The notes beneath the pieces are model-generated. The model was not told the origin of the DNA, did no database searches, and saw only the letters and a program-made list of their open reading frames with translations. From Lithospermum erythrorhizon (lineage: Eukaryota; Streptophyta; Magnoliopsida; Boraginales; Boraginaceae), in assembly GCA_019722365.1 (NCBI GenBank), contig JADFUC010000750.1:806001-870000 (forward strand): a stretch of 64,000 bases of DNA, written 5' to 3'. Below are positions 1-11,403 of the stretch, piece by piece (positions within the stretch are counted from its first letter, which is position 1; each line of letters opens with the position of its first letter). Position numbers and translations under genes: made by a program.

Positions 1-59
1 TGTTACTTTTGTTATAGGGAAATAATAGACTGAAGTTTCGAAGAGGTAATCTTTATTTT

Positions 60-240
60 TTTAACATTTTTGGATGTTTGATGTTTATATTAATTAATGT
101 TTGATGTTTATATGAATTGGATGTTTAATAATATGTTTGATGTTTATGAATTAGGTGTTTAATAATATGAATTGTATGTATGTTTTTGTAATATGAATTG
201 GGTCTTTGATATTTTTATATTTATTTGTATGATTTGGATG
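60..240. repeat. short AT-rich minisatellite-like stretch
   Basis: The words TGTTTGATGTTTATAT, TGAATTGGATGTTTAATAAT and close variants recur at least four times. The copies are irregular in length (about 22-35 bases). No coding capacity is seen. Confidence 0.5.
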
Positions 241-2060
241 AATTGAAAATGGACAAAATGCGTGTTTCGTCAGCGTTTTGGCTGCCGCTGTCGGGCGGGA
301 GCTCTAATTGCGAACAATCAAGCGTTTTGGGTAAATAGCCGGATTTTAATAAATAAAAAAGAAATTAATTACTTACTTAATTGCTGCCAAGCGGAATTAA
401 ATTAAAAAGAATTTCAAATAAGGTCGAGTCGCATTAAGGCTGGGTATAAAATAAATCAAAATGAAATTAATTAAGTTTTGGATACGGTTTGGCATCGGTA
501 TAAATTAAATAAAAAAGAAAGTAATTAAATATTGGCTTCGGTTTGTACTTAACTTTTGACCAAAGTAGGGAGATGGTAATGGGCGCTGGGGGTGCGGAAT
601 TGTATATTTTAATGGCGTCAGGTTGGTTCTCATCGCCATACCGACGCTAAAACAGCGAGATAAAGGAGCATTGTGTATATGAGTTAATTATTGATTTAGT
701 CCTAAATAGTGAGATAAAGTTGCATTTTAGTCCCCTAAACTTATATGATTATTATAGATTAGTTCGTATAACTATCAATTATTAATCTGCAACTTGATTT
801 ATTGTTTGGGCTCAAATAAGCAATTAAATCTTATATATATAGATTTTGGGGTCGATTGTCACATATCGATGCTAAAATGATTTTAATGCGACGACGATTT
901 CTGGATGTCAGCTATTGCTCTCGGTATTATTATAGTGATATAATGGGTGTAAAATCAGTAGTGGATGCCTAGTCTTTTACTTATTGCAGATTCCATACGT
1001 CGTTTGAATTATTTGATTCAATAACCAAGATAGTGAAATACTTGTTCATATAGTAGTTGTGTTCTAATAAAGATTTGTATACCATCCAGGGCTTAAAGAA
1101 TAGTCATAGAATGCAGTCAACTTTGACTACCATCCTACGCATGTCAATTTAATCGAGAAATTTAAGTAATCATTAAAAAAGTTAATCAACATTAAAAAAA
1201 AGAAGTAATAGTAATAAATTGAATTTAATGTGTCGAGGTGTGTAGTATATCCTATGAATACTTTGATTAAAATTATATGGATGATGAATTATTGCTTCTA
1301 TAACGAAATCATTTGTTGAATAAAATTTAATTTAAATTAGGTGAGATTTAACTTTTAGCACATTACGGAGTAGTAATTAGACAAGTTATTCTTTTCAATC
1401 ACCTTATGGTCCTTATTCTTGACAATAATTAATAACAATTTGGGTGAATACAAACATGTACTTGGGCATGAATATAAGAATATGTTATTCAATTTAGACC
1501 TCGAGGTAATGTTCGCATAGAAAGTACTGGACTATTTACAACAAAAACTAAAAATCATACTAATAAGTGAATGACTGATGAGTAGATTAAATTGACCGGA
1601 ATCTCTCCCACCATATCTTTTCTAATATTCTTGCTTCATTTGAATTGCTTGTCGTTCTCTCAACTAATTAATAAACATTCGTTCTCTTCTTCATCATATC
1701 ACCATCACCTTATTATTTAGCCCTAATGCCAGGTGAAGTGATAACGGCGATAATGGAATGTTAAACAAGCCATCCCCATTCTGATGTTCCCATGCACTTC
1801 AACTCAGTAATGGATTTATAGCATGTTCTTGGTATTTTATAAAAAGCCACATATTGAATTGAGAAATATCTAAAATCATGATTGTCTATAAAATCCTGAA
1901 CTTCAACTTAATGCTTTATGGATGTTGAAAAAATCTTTTTCATATGGAGTATTTTATATTTGGTCCGTCCTAAAATTTTATTCTAGTTCAACGCTAATTT
2001 CAACATTGCCATATTCCTCCATTTTTTTCCTTTTTCACCATCTTTTGTGGAGGCATGTCA
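241..2060. other. intergenic, degenerate repeat sequence, no gene seen
   Basis: Between about 340 and 540 a motif like ATTAAATAAAAAAGAAA is repeated with short GC-rich spacers. Segments near 280-300, 630-655 and 860-895 (for example CCGACGCTAAAACAGCGAG) resemble transposon subterminal sequence, but I cannot assign a family. The rest is AT-rich sequence downstream of the minus-strand ERF gene. Confidence 0.4.
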
Positions 2061-2897
2061 TCAATCACCACTACTTAATTTCTCCACCTTGACCACCCTT
2101 TTTCTCTTCTTCCCTTCGTCCACTATGGTGGTTGTTTCCTTTATTACCTCCTCTTTCCCAATCTCCGATGGAAAGTTGAGTATAGCTTTACTACCACGAA
2201 GCTTAAACGCAGCTCGATCATAAGCTCTTGCGGCTTCAATGGCTATATCATAAGTCCCTAGCCAAATTCTTGAGCCTTTTCGATCGGGGTTTCGAATCTC
2301 GGCCGCAAACTTTCCCCAAGGTCTTTGCCTCACTCCTCTGTAATGCTTCTTCTCTACTTGAATCTCACTCGTTGTTGTTGATGATGATGATGAATTGGTC
2401 CTGAAATCAATTGCTATGGATGGCTGATGAGTTGGCCTTTGGCCGAACTCAATCAAATTGGATTTCTTCACATGTGATAAATCTATGTTCAATGATGGCT
2501 TTCTTGAATATGGTTTTTGGGTATTGTTTGGTTCATTGTCGAAGTTGTTTAAATTTGAGGATGATTGGGGTTCATGAAATTGATCGGAATTTGCTAAATA
2601 TGTTGATGGACCATGATTGAAGTCTTGATTTTGATCGTCCATTCGGAATTTGCTAAATATGTTGATGGACCATGATTGAAGTCTTGATTTTGATTCGTGT
2701 GTTGTTATAGAAGATGAAGAAGAGCTACTAGAGATGGATTCGGACATATGAGTATGATTATTATAATCATAGGTAGTATTATTGTTATTATACAAGGATG
2801 GACAAAATGAGGATGAATATGAAGGAGATGATAAATCTCCACCGAGGAGGTGATCACTTATTTGTTGGAGTGCAGTGACTTCTTCAAATGAAGTCAT
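2061..2897 (-). CDS. AP2/ERF transcription factor, group IX (ERF5/ERF6-like), intronless
   Basis: A single 278-residue reading frame. One AP2/ERF DNA-binding domain lies at about residues 185-243 ([18 protein letters not shown], then [20 protein letters not shown] and the [10 protein letters not shown] end). ERF-type Ala and Asp are present in the domain (FAAEIR; DIAIEAA), which suggests binding to GCC-box promoters in the nucleus. The N-terminus ([14 protein letters not shown]) and the PSLNIDL segment before the domain resemble the ERF5/ERF6 subgroup of stress-responsive activators. A Ser-rich run lies at about 53-64 and a basic KKRKR tract near the C-terminus. The protein stops soon after that tract, so the C-terminal proline-directed phosphorylation region I expect in ERF5/6 is absent. 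Residues about 70-105 come from a 59-bp out-of-frame tandem duplication. The start is the first ATG, about 110 bases below a TATA box. Exact orthology is unproven. Confidence 0.93.
   Translation of the reverse strand: MTSFEEVTALQQISDHLLGGDLSSPSYSSSFCPSLYNNNNTTYDYNNHTHMSESISSSSSSSSITTHESKSRLQSWSINIFSKFRMDDQNQDFNHGPSTYLANSDQFHEPQSSSNLNNFDNEPNNTQKPYSRKPSLNIDLSHVKKSNLIEFGQRPTHQPSIAIDFRTNSSSSSTTTSEIQVEKKHYRGVRQRPWGKFAAEIRNPDRKGSRIWLGTYDIAIEAARAYDRAAFKLRGSKAILNFPSEIGKEEVIKETTTIVDEGKKRKRVVKVEKLSSGD
2584..2694. repeat. 52-bp direct repeat with 59-bp period inside the ERF coding region
   Basis: Bases 2584-2635 and 2643-2694 are identical. The 59-base period is not a multiple of three, so the two copies are translated in different frames: one gives [15 protein letters not shown], the other [14 protein letters not shown]. 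The whole reading frame stays open. Confidence 0.95.
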
Positions 2898-3004
2898 TTT
2901 GGAAGAATGGATAAGTTGTTCTTATTGTTGTTTTCTTCAGGGGGTTAGAGAAAAGAGATTATGTTTTGAGTATGGGAGATGGGAGTGTTGAAATTGCAGA
3001 TGAG

Positions 3005-3012
3005 TTTATATA
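3005..3012 (-). promoter_or_regulatory. TATA box of the ERF gene
   Basis: On the minus strand the sequence reads CTCTATATAAACTC, about 110 bases upstream of the ATG. This leaves room for a start site near 2975 and a short 5' leader. Confidence 0.6.
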
Positions 3013-3639
3013 GAGGGCGTGGAGGAGGGGTTACGTTGTGTTCATTTACCAATATGATGATGAGGAAATGGAGGACATTTCGTATGTTGGTTCGATTCAG
3101 GAAGGATGGTGGCAAAGTCCTAGCTCAATTTCAAGATTACTTCAATTCTAAGTTATAAAGGGTAAAAGTAAGTAATTAGCTTATTTTAATCATCAAGTTT
3201 GAACATATATATAGTTCATTGTTAATTCGATCTCAATAAATATGATTAAGATATGAACTTTTCTTAATTACTAATAGTATTATTGCATATTCTGTCTGTT
3301 ATAGCATACATACACGATGTTTCAGTTCAGGCTTCAAATGATAGAGCCATTAATTATTTCGTCAAAACATATCATGTGACTTACATGCATCATGTCAATA
3401 ATCAATAGTGTACACGGTGTTGTAATTTGATACCCAAGACCAAATCACAATACTTATGGGTCAATTGACAATTAACTATTTGATTCAGAAAGACCGAATT
3501 TTGATTTTAACAAATGAGTAAAAAATTGTGTAGGAAAATGTAGACACCATTGGTTTTGGGGTTTATTTAATACTTTTTGATAAACCTATATATTTAATTT
3601 TGTAAAATGTTAATTTATGATATGCAAAGCAACAAAAAT

Positions 3640-4500
3640 CTAAATTGAAAATGTTATAATGATGGAAGTGAATTTATTATAACACACACTTACGAATTCT
3701 ACACAAAGAATTCAAGAAAGTATCGAAATAAAGTTAGATAAAGATTTAACACAGATCCGTGAATAACGCCTTGCGACTAATTCACTGCGTGAGCCAACAA
3801 ACATATTTCACTCGGCACCCGAAAGTTAACAACATGACTCGAGCTAACTTAGCTCTCAAATATGTAGATCACTATACCTAGACGAATAGAATCATAGTTC
3901 ACACTATTCCTAGAAGAGAATTACATGACTAATTATTCTCTCTCGCATCAGACAGATAACAAGATTCTGAATAAATCACGTAAAACCTACATAAACTCAA
4001 ATTATTCAAAAGAATATAATAACAAGACTTAAGCTATTTGAAAACCCTAGTTCTCTATTCTATTGCTAATACACTCAAATTTTAGGATTAAGGACTCAAA
4101 ATCAAGTGGAAGGGTATTTATAGGCCCAAAACCGCTTAATAAATCCCTTAGAACCACCTCAAATTTTTCCACGTAGGAACTTGTATAAGTTCCGACCCAA
4201 GTTCCAATTGGGTCATGTAATCAATAAGTTCGACTAAGTTCCGAACCTCTTGGAACTTGACAAAAGTCCCGACTAAGTTCCTACTAAATTCCAAACCTCT
4301 AAACAACAACAAGAAACTGCATCAAGGCACTTTTCCAAGACACAAGATTCTCCATCCCACAAAAATCGTCTTTTACTTGGATTATTATACTCTTGAATTT
4401 TTAACCGTAGATATTTTTATTCTCAGACAGATAATACTGGATTTAAAATTATATAAACGAAAATACATTTCAAACTCTTCTATTAATATACTTTTATAAA
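3640..4500 (-). mobile_element. possible solo LTR, minus orientation
   Basis: Read on the minus strand, a GC-richer block leads to a TATA-like GCCTATAAATACCCTTC (about 4115-4130), then a leader-like stretch ending near 3650. This layout resembles U3-R-U5 of an LTR retrotransposon. I see no internal coding region, and neither boundaries nor a target duplication could be fixed. A host promoter relic is the alternative. Confidence 0.3.
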
Positions 4501-5440
4501 ATATTATGTAATACAAACAAATATATTTGGGCGTTAAAATTTAAAATTATAATTATAAAAAAAAAAACAGATAACCACCTTACGGATGAAAGTGGAGTAT
4601 TACAATTCATCGTATATATCCAAAACATCAATTATGGAATAAGAAAGTGCAACAAATTGACCAAACATTAATATCGATAGACAAAGTGCCAGGACTTCAT
4701 GCTACCAATTTGAAATATTGCTGCCAAAAATGAATTTATGGCAAACATGATGATGCGACTTATAGAGTCGGATAAAAACAGATGAGGGACAGAATTAAAA
4801 CAGGTTTGGTATTTATAACGTCCTACAATAAATTTGATCGAAAAAAACAATTTTTTTTTAACCAATAAAAAAAAACGTAATGCAAATAAACGAGGTAGCT
4901 ACCAAATATTATCACCCAGAAATGACAACTGTAAAATTAAAGAAATTAAAAATATACTATATATAGTTAGATACTTAGATTGACATTATTATTCAAAGAT
5001 TAAATAAAAATTATTAATTATGGATTTTTTTTTTCATATATATGATCATATCCAGTCATTTTTTCCTGCAACAATAATTTTATTGGCATGGTCGGTTACA
5101 ACTTAATTAAATGGCACCACGTACTTTGAGATAGATCGTCAGAACATACAACCACAATTAACGTCATTACTTAATTAAAACTTTGATTAGCTAGTAGTGT
5201 AGTAATTAAAAATAAATTAGGTCAAGTAACTACTACGTAGTATAATTTAATCGTGGTTAGCTGATTAACAATTCAATTTGTATGCTTAACTTCTGATGGT
5301 CAGCTACTTGACTTCCAATTTGTGACGAACAAATGTTGCTGATGTTTTATGGCCTAGATCAGCGTCATATGGGCATAAAATATTTATATATTTATAAACA
5401 TAATCGGTTTGTATCAAAAAGCATTTAACCTAAGCTCGTC
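4501..5440. other. AT-rich intergenic stretch, nothing recognised
   Basis: No open frame with family resemblance, no clear inverted or tandem repeat and no RNA gene seen. Confidence 0.5.
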
Positions 5441-5449
5441 GAAGATTAA

Positions 5450-5900
5450 TCCAAAGACAATCTCTAGCCCATCCACAAGAATATCCGCACACGTGACGCA
5501 TGTACCAATTGACATCCAAAATTCTAAAGTCTCAATACCCATTCCATATTATTTCTATAAATACCAAGAGTCTCGGGCACCATGAGGTAAATCACAAATT
5601 TTCATCCTTTAGTATTTACTTACTTTATTGAACTCACCAACTCGACGCCTGGAAAGATTCATTGCCTGGGCCTCCCACTACAATTTCGCAGAACACTCAC
5701 GACCCACCTTTATATCATTCGCCGACTCAAGCGAGATAATAACCGACCCCGAGATTCCCAAGATAAGTCCCAAAGGAATCATTCCACGGAGCGTAAATTT
5801 CACTCGCCAAAACACAGCACAACGAAATTCAAATTTAAACGCCAACCTGCACGAACCATCCGCACCGATATGACCTGGAAATGGCGAATAATTTGAAGAA
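5450..5900 (+). mobile_element. possible Ty3/gypsy-type LTR fragment
   Basis: There is a TATA-like TTTCTATAAATACCAAGAG at about 5551-5569, followed by ACTTTATTGAACTCACCAACTCGACGCCTGG. This is reminiscent of the R/U5 part of plant gypsy LTRs, where a TATA-driven leader runs into a short GC-richer word. An 81-codon open stretch here (5628-5873) has no recognisable domain and is probably fortuitous. Boundaries are unknown. Confidence 0.3.
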
Positions 5901-7084
5901 ACTTGGTCCGAAGAGGAAGATTAATAATGTTTTAAATTTATTAGAACAAACTTCATGGAACGTTATTATTACAAGAACAATGTTCCATAATCAGCGTACT
6001 AACTAGCTAGTTTAACTAATTTTACCTGTATTTGAAAAAATTTAATTATAGTTCCACTAGTTTACCAAGCTAAGTCTACCAAAATTTTTTTGACTATTTT
6101 CTATTACGGAGTAGCTAGTATTTGCTTTAATTTGATGTTTTTTATTCCTTCTATTTCAAAAAATTATTTTATTTCACTATTTTGGGCCACAAATTTCAGA
6201 ATTTTGATCATGCGACTCTCATGTACTGAGCAAGAAATAATATGCATGTGATCTTATTGTATTCGCTTTAATATATATTTTTGAAATATCAATATTTTAT
6301 AATTTTTTCACGATGGTAAAAGTCAAACGGTATAAATTTTTTTTAAAATGCATGAAAGCATTTTAAGATGGAAAAATTTCTTGCGTGAATTATGACCGGC
6401 GGTAATCAGCGGTATACTTAATTACTTTTGCATTAATGAGTGAGTACTTAATTACTTCAAGTAAATCATCCATATTCAATATGGAATGGCAATTGTTTAT
6501 TATGTTATTCAATATAAAATGGGTTTAAAATGTTGGACTAATTCACCACTCTAAAATTGTAGTGTGTACTTAGTTGCATTCACCAAGAAAGGAGCGAGAA
6601 TGGTTAAATGCCATCATCCTATACTTACGCGATGCTCGAAATAATCTCGTGATTAAGCCATGAAAGAAGTTCGCTTTTCCCCTCGACTAACGGTACACAT
6701 CCCGCAATTCAAACTTCGGTAAGACGCTAGCATTTACTCAAGCTTCACACTATCTAATTAAAGTGTTTAAAATATAGATTCACACTATACCAATTCTATT
6801 TTTATGACAGTTATGGACGAATATTTAAATGGCAGTAGTTGGAACTGGCGAAACTTGTGTTGTGACCTTGACTTGAAAGATGCTTGACCTTTTCTTTTAA
6901 TGCATCCATATGAATCTCCGAAGCTAAGTACAAGGTAATTCCAAACCATTTCAGACAAGGTGATTGCATATTACTTCATTTTGGAGTTTAAATAAGGGCT
7001 ATGAAGCAAAGCAATCATCCATATATTTAAAATATGTTTTCACCATAAAAGCCCATTCAAAAACGCTTCAATCAATCACTTAAT
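5901..7084. other. AT-rich intergenic stretch, nothing recognised
   Basis: Low-complexity AT-rich sequence. No coding frame, repeat structure or RNA gene that I can support. Confidence 0.5.
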
Positions 7085-7520
7085 TTTTGTTCACTTACTA
7101 TATTTTATAAAAAAATAAATCGTGTTATATTATCAAATCACCGGTCAACAATGACGATCATCGCCGTAGCTGATGCCGAGCCTCCGGGTGATGCCCGCCC
7201 GATCATCTTCTCCGGCTGTTTTCCGGCAAAAATTTTCGGCACTTGGACTAAAAACACGAATTAAGGCCAAAAAACACCATTTTTTGACCGAAAAACATCA
7301 AATTAAGTACCAAAACTCGCATTTTGATCTAAAAACATCAATTTTTTGGCCGAAACAGCCGAAGAAGATGATCGGCCCGGTGAAGATCGCCTCGAGAAGA
7401 TGATCGGGCGCCGAAGCTTGCCGAGAAGATGACTGAGTCATCGCGTGACCGGGCGCGACCCGGTGATTTTGATAATATATTTTTGATTTATTTTTTTTAT
7501 AAAATATAGTAAGTGAAAAG
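7085..7520. mobile_element. foldback-type non-autonomous DNA transposon
   Basis: The left arm (about 7090-7145, TCACTTACTATATTTTATAA and onward to AAATCACCGG) is the near-perfect reverse complement of the right arm (about 7457-7516, CCGGTGATTTTGATAATATA to TATAGTAAGTGA). The inverted similarity continues inward (GCCCGATCATCTTCTCCGGC at the left, its counterpart near 7365), so most of the 430 bp can fold into one long imperfect hairpin. The core is markedly GC-richer than the flanks. There is no transposase. The superfamily is unknown and the target duplication is unclear. Confidence 0.75.
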
Positions 7521-8504
7521 ACAAAATAACTCCATTTAAATGTCAGCGGTGATCACGACAAACGGGGCGATTGACTCCAACATTTTTAAAGATAGTGCGA
7601 TCAACTGTGACGATTTAAAACATTGGATGACGATTAAACATTCAGAACATTTAATGATTGTCCTAACATTAACCTCTTTAAATAATCGGATATAATGACT
7701 TACATGCATTGATTTTGTATCGCCATAAAATTGATGGAATTATATATATTCAATAAACAATAATAATGTATCGAAGTATATGTCAAAGTATGTCAGAATG
7801 ATGACATTATCTCGTGTTATTAGTAACAAGGTGGGAAGTAGAGTTCTTTTCATTTAGGAGTTTGTATATTATAATAGTCGCTATTACATTTGTCATCTCC
7901 ATATTATTCTATCATGCATAATATATTGACACATAATTGTTTCGTTTTATTGAACACTTCATCACCTGACGACGTGATCCAAACTCACCTCCAAACTTGA
8001 TCATCCTACATATATAACTAACAATTTAACACTTAACGGATCAGAAGAAACGTCGGGTCGGGTTTGTTCGAACCATCGGCTGAAACTCGGTGTATCCGAA
8101 CCGGGACCGAACAGTCGAATACTTCCGAGTGACCGAGTCCCTAATATCAATGCCCCAGTAAATCTCAGTTTGTTAGACATGTCTAGTTGCTTGATGAGGT
8201 AAGCTTTAGTGAATCCCACATTCCCACTCGAGTTTTGACTTTTGGTTGTTTTTCTTGAAGGCCATTAGAATCGAGCATTTTTGAAATGGGCCTTTCACTT
8301 TTCTTGTGCTATCCAGTATCCACTTACAATGTCCGTCCCAGTTCAAATGTTAGTTTAATTTCATCTCTATCTATGGTGGTATATAATAAAGAGTGCAATC
8401 TAGTGCACCAACGCGTGGTCATATACGCTTGGGTTTTACTTTTTTTGTTTTTTTTCGTTTTTTGGTGCGGAGGTTTTTTTTTCTTTGTTTGAATTCAATA
8501 AATT
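7521..8504. other. intergenic, possible hAT subterminal relic near 8030-8150
   Basis: The stretch 8035-8150 has repeated CCGAACCGGGACCGAACAG-like words. These resemble the GC-rich subterminal block of the hAT element at about 28.05-28.15 kb. No gene is seen in the remainder. Confidence 0.3.
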
Positions 8505-9260
8505 AGTACACAAGTTATTTAATAATAAACTCTCTAAGATAATATTTTTTTATCCATCCCGACTGAGAATAGGATGCTAAATTAATAATTGTGGTTTTTT
8601 CTGCTCATTTTTTCATTTTTTTATCGCCAAATATATGCGATCAGGCTATTATATTTTTTTCGCCTTTTCATTTTTTTTTCTTTTCCAATTATCAACTACG
8701 TGAGAAAATCGATTATTTAATAAACTCTAAGACAATATTTTGACCGTCCCACTTTAGAGATAGGGAATCATATGCGGTGTTTTTTTTTCCTTTTTTCTTT
8801 CTCAATTTTCAACTACGCAGTAAAACTCAATTATTAATAAACTCTTAAGATAATATTTTTGGACCGGTCCCAACTCTGTGGATAGGATGCCAAATTATAC
8901 CTGCTTTTCTGCTCATTTTTCATTTTTACACACACATGCATGATCGTATCTTTTTTTCGCTCCTTTTTCAATTTTTTATTTTTGCAATTATTAACTACGT
9001 AGAAATTCCATTTACATAAACTCACATAATATTTGTATTCCGACTCGGAATAGGGTGCTAAATTAATACCCGTGGTTTTTCGCTCCTTTTTCATTTTTTT
9101 TTACTCACGATCATATGTTCTGCTCATTTTTTTTGTTCCTTTTCAATTTTTTTTTTTTGCAATTATCAACTGATGCTTAGTAAACCTCGAAGAATTAATA
9201 TCATAAACTATCTACTTATAATATTTTTTTGCCGATCACGACCATGGATATTTGTGCTAA
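8505..9260. repeat. degenerate tandem array, unit about 120-190 bp, about five copies
   Basis: An ATAAACTCT-AAGATAATATTTTT core recurs near 8525, 8719, 8837, 9016 and 9203. Each is preceded by AATTATCAACTACGTAG-like sequence and followed by GTCCCAACTCTGTGGATAGG-like sequence and a CGCTCCTTTTTCATTTTT tract. Spacing is irregular (194, 118, 179 and 187 bases) and the copies have diverged, so the array is old. Confidence 0.75.
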
Positions 9261-9497
9261 ATTAATAAATTCTCTAAAATTTGTGCATAAGATAATATTT
9301 CTATAGAAATCCAATTTCATGAATAATGTAACAATTATTTAAAAAAATAATGTTACCGACTGCAATCTTTTGACGATATAATAACGATTAGTTCCATATT
9401 AATTAATCCGAGAGCTTCGCCACGCCAATCGACGAGCCGATCAACTAGTAAAATGCATAATCACGACGAGCGAACCATAATTTTTAATCGCTTAATT

Positions 9498-10786
9498 TTT
9501 TGGCCCTAAACTATCGCGATAGTTTTAAATTGCCCCTAATATTATTATGATTGCAAATTGCCCCTTATACTACACTTTGTTTCAAATTGCCCCCTCAAAT
9601 CATACATTTTCGGCTTTAAAAACCTATTTCGATTTCATTTAATACATCAAGAAAACTGCATTGAAAGATTAACTCGATAATATCTATGTCTTTTTCTAGT
9701 CCTTAGTTAACTTTGGGTGAAAAATTACATTATAAATGACAAATCTTCATCTCTTTTGGATAGCTTTTCCAACTTTAATTGAAAAATTCTCTTCACCATT
9801 TAACGGGCCCCAATTTTAATCAAACATAAGATGTTGTGTGGCGATTGCCAAGTGGAGCGGTTAGTTTCACCACGGCAACTCTAAGAAGATTTTAAGTAGG
9901 TGTCTGGGGATCGACGGTCATTTACGCTGATAAGCGGCCGTAACTCAAAGCGAAGTCAAAGTAGCCGACGGAGGTAGTCGTGAGGAGTGATGAGGTATGG
10001 CGATGGGATTGGAGTGCGTAATGACAGTACCGGCAACAATTTAGTTCTTAAGCGCGGCGGCGAATCCATTTATTCTTGTCTCGATTCGCCACGACTAAAG
10101 CGAGAGCGGTGGTGAAACGGATAGGTTCATTGTGGCTCCGGTGGTGAGATCGTGATTGTTCTTGTCCCAAGAGTTCTTTGGGAGGCGCCGCACCGGGCGG
10201 TATCGGCTTCAGCGGGAGGCGACGGCGGTGGTTCTTATCTCAAGAACCCCGACTGTGGGCGTTTTGATCCATGATTCTCAAAAGCGGCGCAACCTTTGTT
10301 GGTGGCGTTGGATTAACAAAGCGTACACTTTTCACAATCATAAGTTTTGCCGCCCGTAAGAGTTAATCGCTTAGTCGACTTCCGATCATTCTTCCCTAGA
10401 ATGCAATTGATGCTATTTGATACCGCATTGCCTCTGGCCTAAATGCTGGGCGGCACACGACGGCGCCATTGTTGATTTTTTAAGCGCTTATCAAGGATGA
10501 TTTTTTTCGCTTCTTGTTTGTGTTACTGCTGATGTTCTTGACAAAGAAGAGAAAAACAAGCCAGGTAATTTCGGTGCGTTAAATCATTAGCTAAGTGGGG
10601 GAAGCTTTAACTTCATTAAGCAAGAGTTTGGTTAATAAAAGATATTTAACCCATTTAATTACAGCCTTTAAATCAAGCCGAAATAGGTTTTTTCTCTGGC
10701 GAAATGTGATTTGAGGGGCAATTTGAAACAAAGTATAGTATAGGCAATTTGAAACTATGGCGATAGTTTAGGAGCAAAATGAAGCC
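9498..10786. mobile_element. Mutator-like non-autonomous element with long terminal inverted repeats
   Basis: Left terminal repeat about 9500-9650 (CCTAAACTATCGCGATAGTT, TTTGTTTCAAATTGCCCC, AAAACCTATTTCG). The right terminal repeat, about 10680-10783, contains the same words in reverse complement (AACTATGGCGATAGTTTAGG, GGGGCAATTTGAAACAAAG, GAAATAGGTTTTTTC). TIRs of 100-150 bases fit MULEs. The roughly 1-kb interior has no transposase motif. A GC-rich block (about 9840-10480), unlike the AT-rich flanks, could be a captured host fragment. I could not identify a 9-bp target duplication. Confidence 0.75.
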
Positions 10787-10914
10787 TTTTTAATTTTCAT
10801 AATTTGACATTATCATCCCATCAATATTTGACACTTGACCCTGATCGCCTGACCACACTATAATTCTTATCATATTGACTAGAATATAATGATTGTTATT
10901 ATTTTTACCACATA

Positions 10915-11151
10915 CTCCCTCCAATTTAAAATATCAAACCTTTTCATTTTTTCATATTCAATTTTAGTCATCGATAACTAATTAATTACATGATGAAAAA
11001 TTATAAAAATTTATTTTTATGAAAATATTTTTAAAGAAAAATTTACTGATATCAATTTTATATTTTTTTAAACTAAATAATAATAAATAATTGATGGTCA
11101 AAGTTGGACATGCAAAAATGAAAAATGTCATATAAATTGAATTGGAGGTAG
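10915..11151. mobile_element. Stowaway-type MITE
   Basis: The left end reads TA-CTCCCTCCAATTTAAAAT. The right end AATTGAATTGGAGGTAG-TA is its imperfect reverse complement. The element is about 237 bp, AT-rich, and flanked by TA. No coding content. Confidence 0.75.
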
Positions 11152-11153
11152 TA

Positions 11154-11403
11154 CTCACTCCGTATAAGTGATCATATAGCAAAAAAGTGCTTTATTAAGG
11201 AGTTATGAAATCGATGAAAAAAGTAATAAAGTTTCACAATTTTCAATGTGATGTAAGATTATTAACCAAACGAAAAACAAAGATAGAATGATGAGCAAGA
11301 ATTTGTAGCCTCTAACGCATAAAGCTGTATCAAAAAACAAACAATCACTTATTTTGAAACGTGCTAATTTCGGATGATTTATCACTTTTTTAGACGGAGG
11401 AAG
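11154..11403. mobile_element. second Stowaway-type MITE, abutting the first
   Basis: The left end TA-CTCACTCCGTATAAGTGAT and the right end ATCACTTTTTTAGACGGAGG followed by AAG-TA form an inverted pair. The left TA (11152-11153) is also the right TA of the preceding MITE. About 250 bp, no coding content. Confidence 0.7.

Noticed and set aside
5628..5873. 81-codon open frame
   Set aside because: No domain or homology signal; sits in LTR-like sequence.
7173..7403. 76-codon open frame
   Set aside because: Lies within the foldback element; its basic composition reflects the repeat sequence.
10156..10359. 67-codon open frame in the Mutator-like element
   Set aside because: No recognisable domain; GC-rich DNA tends to be open by chance.
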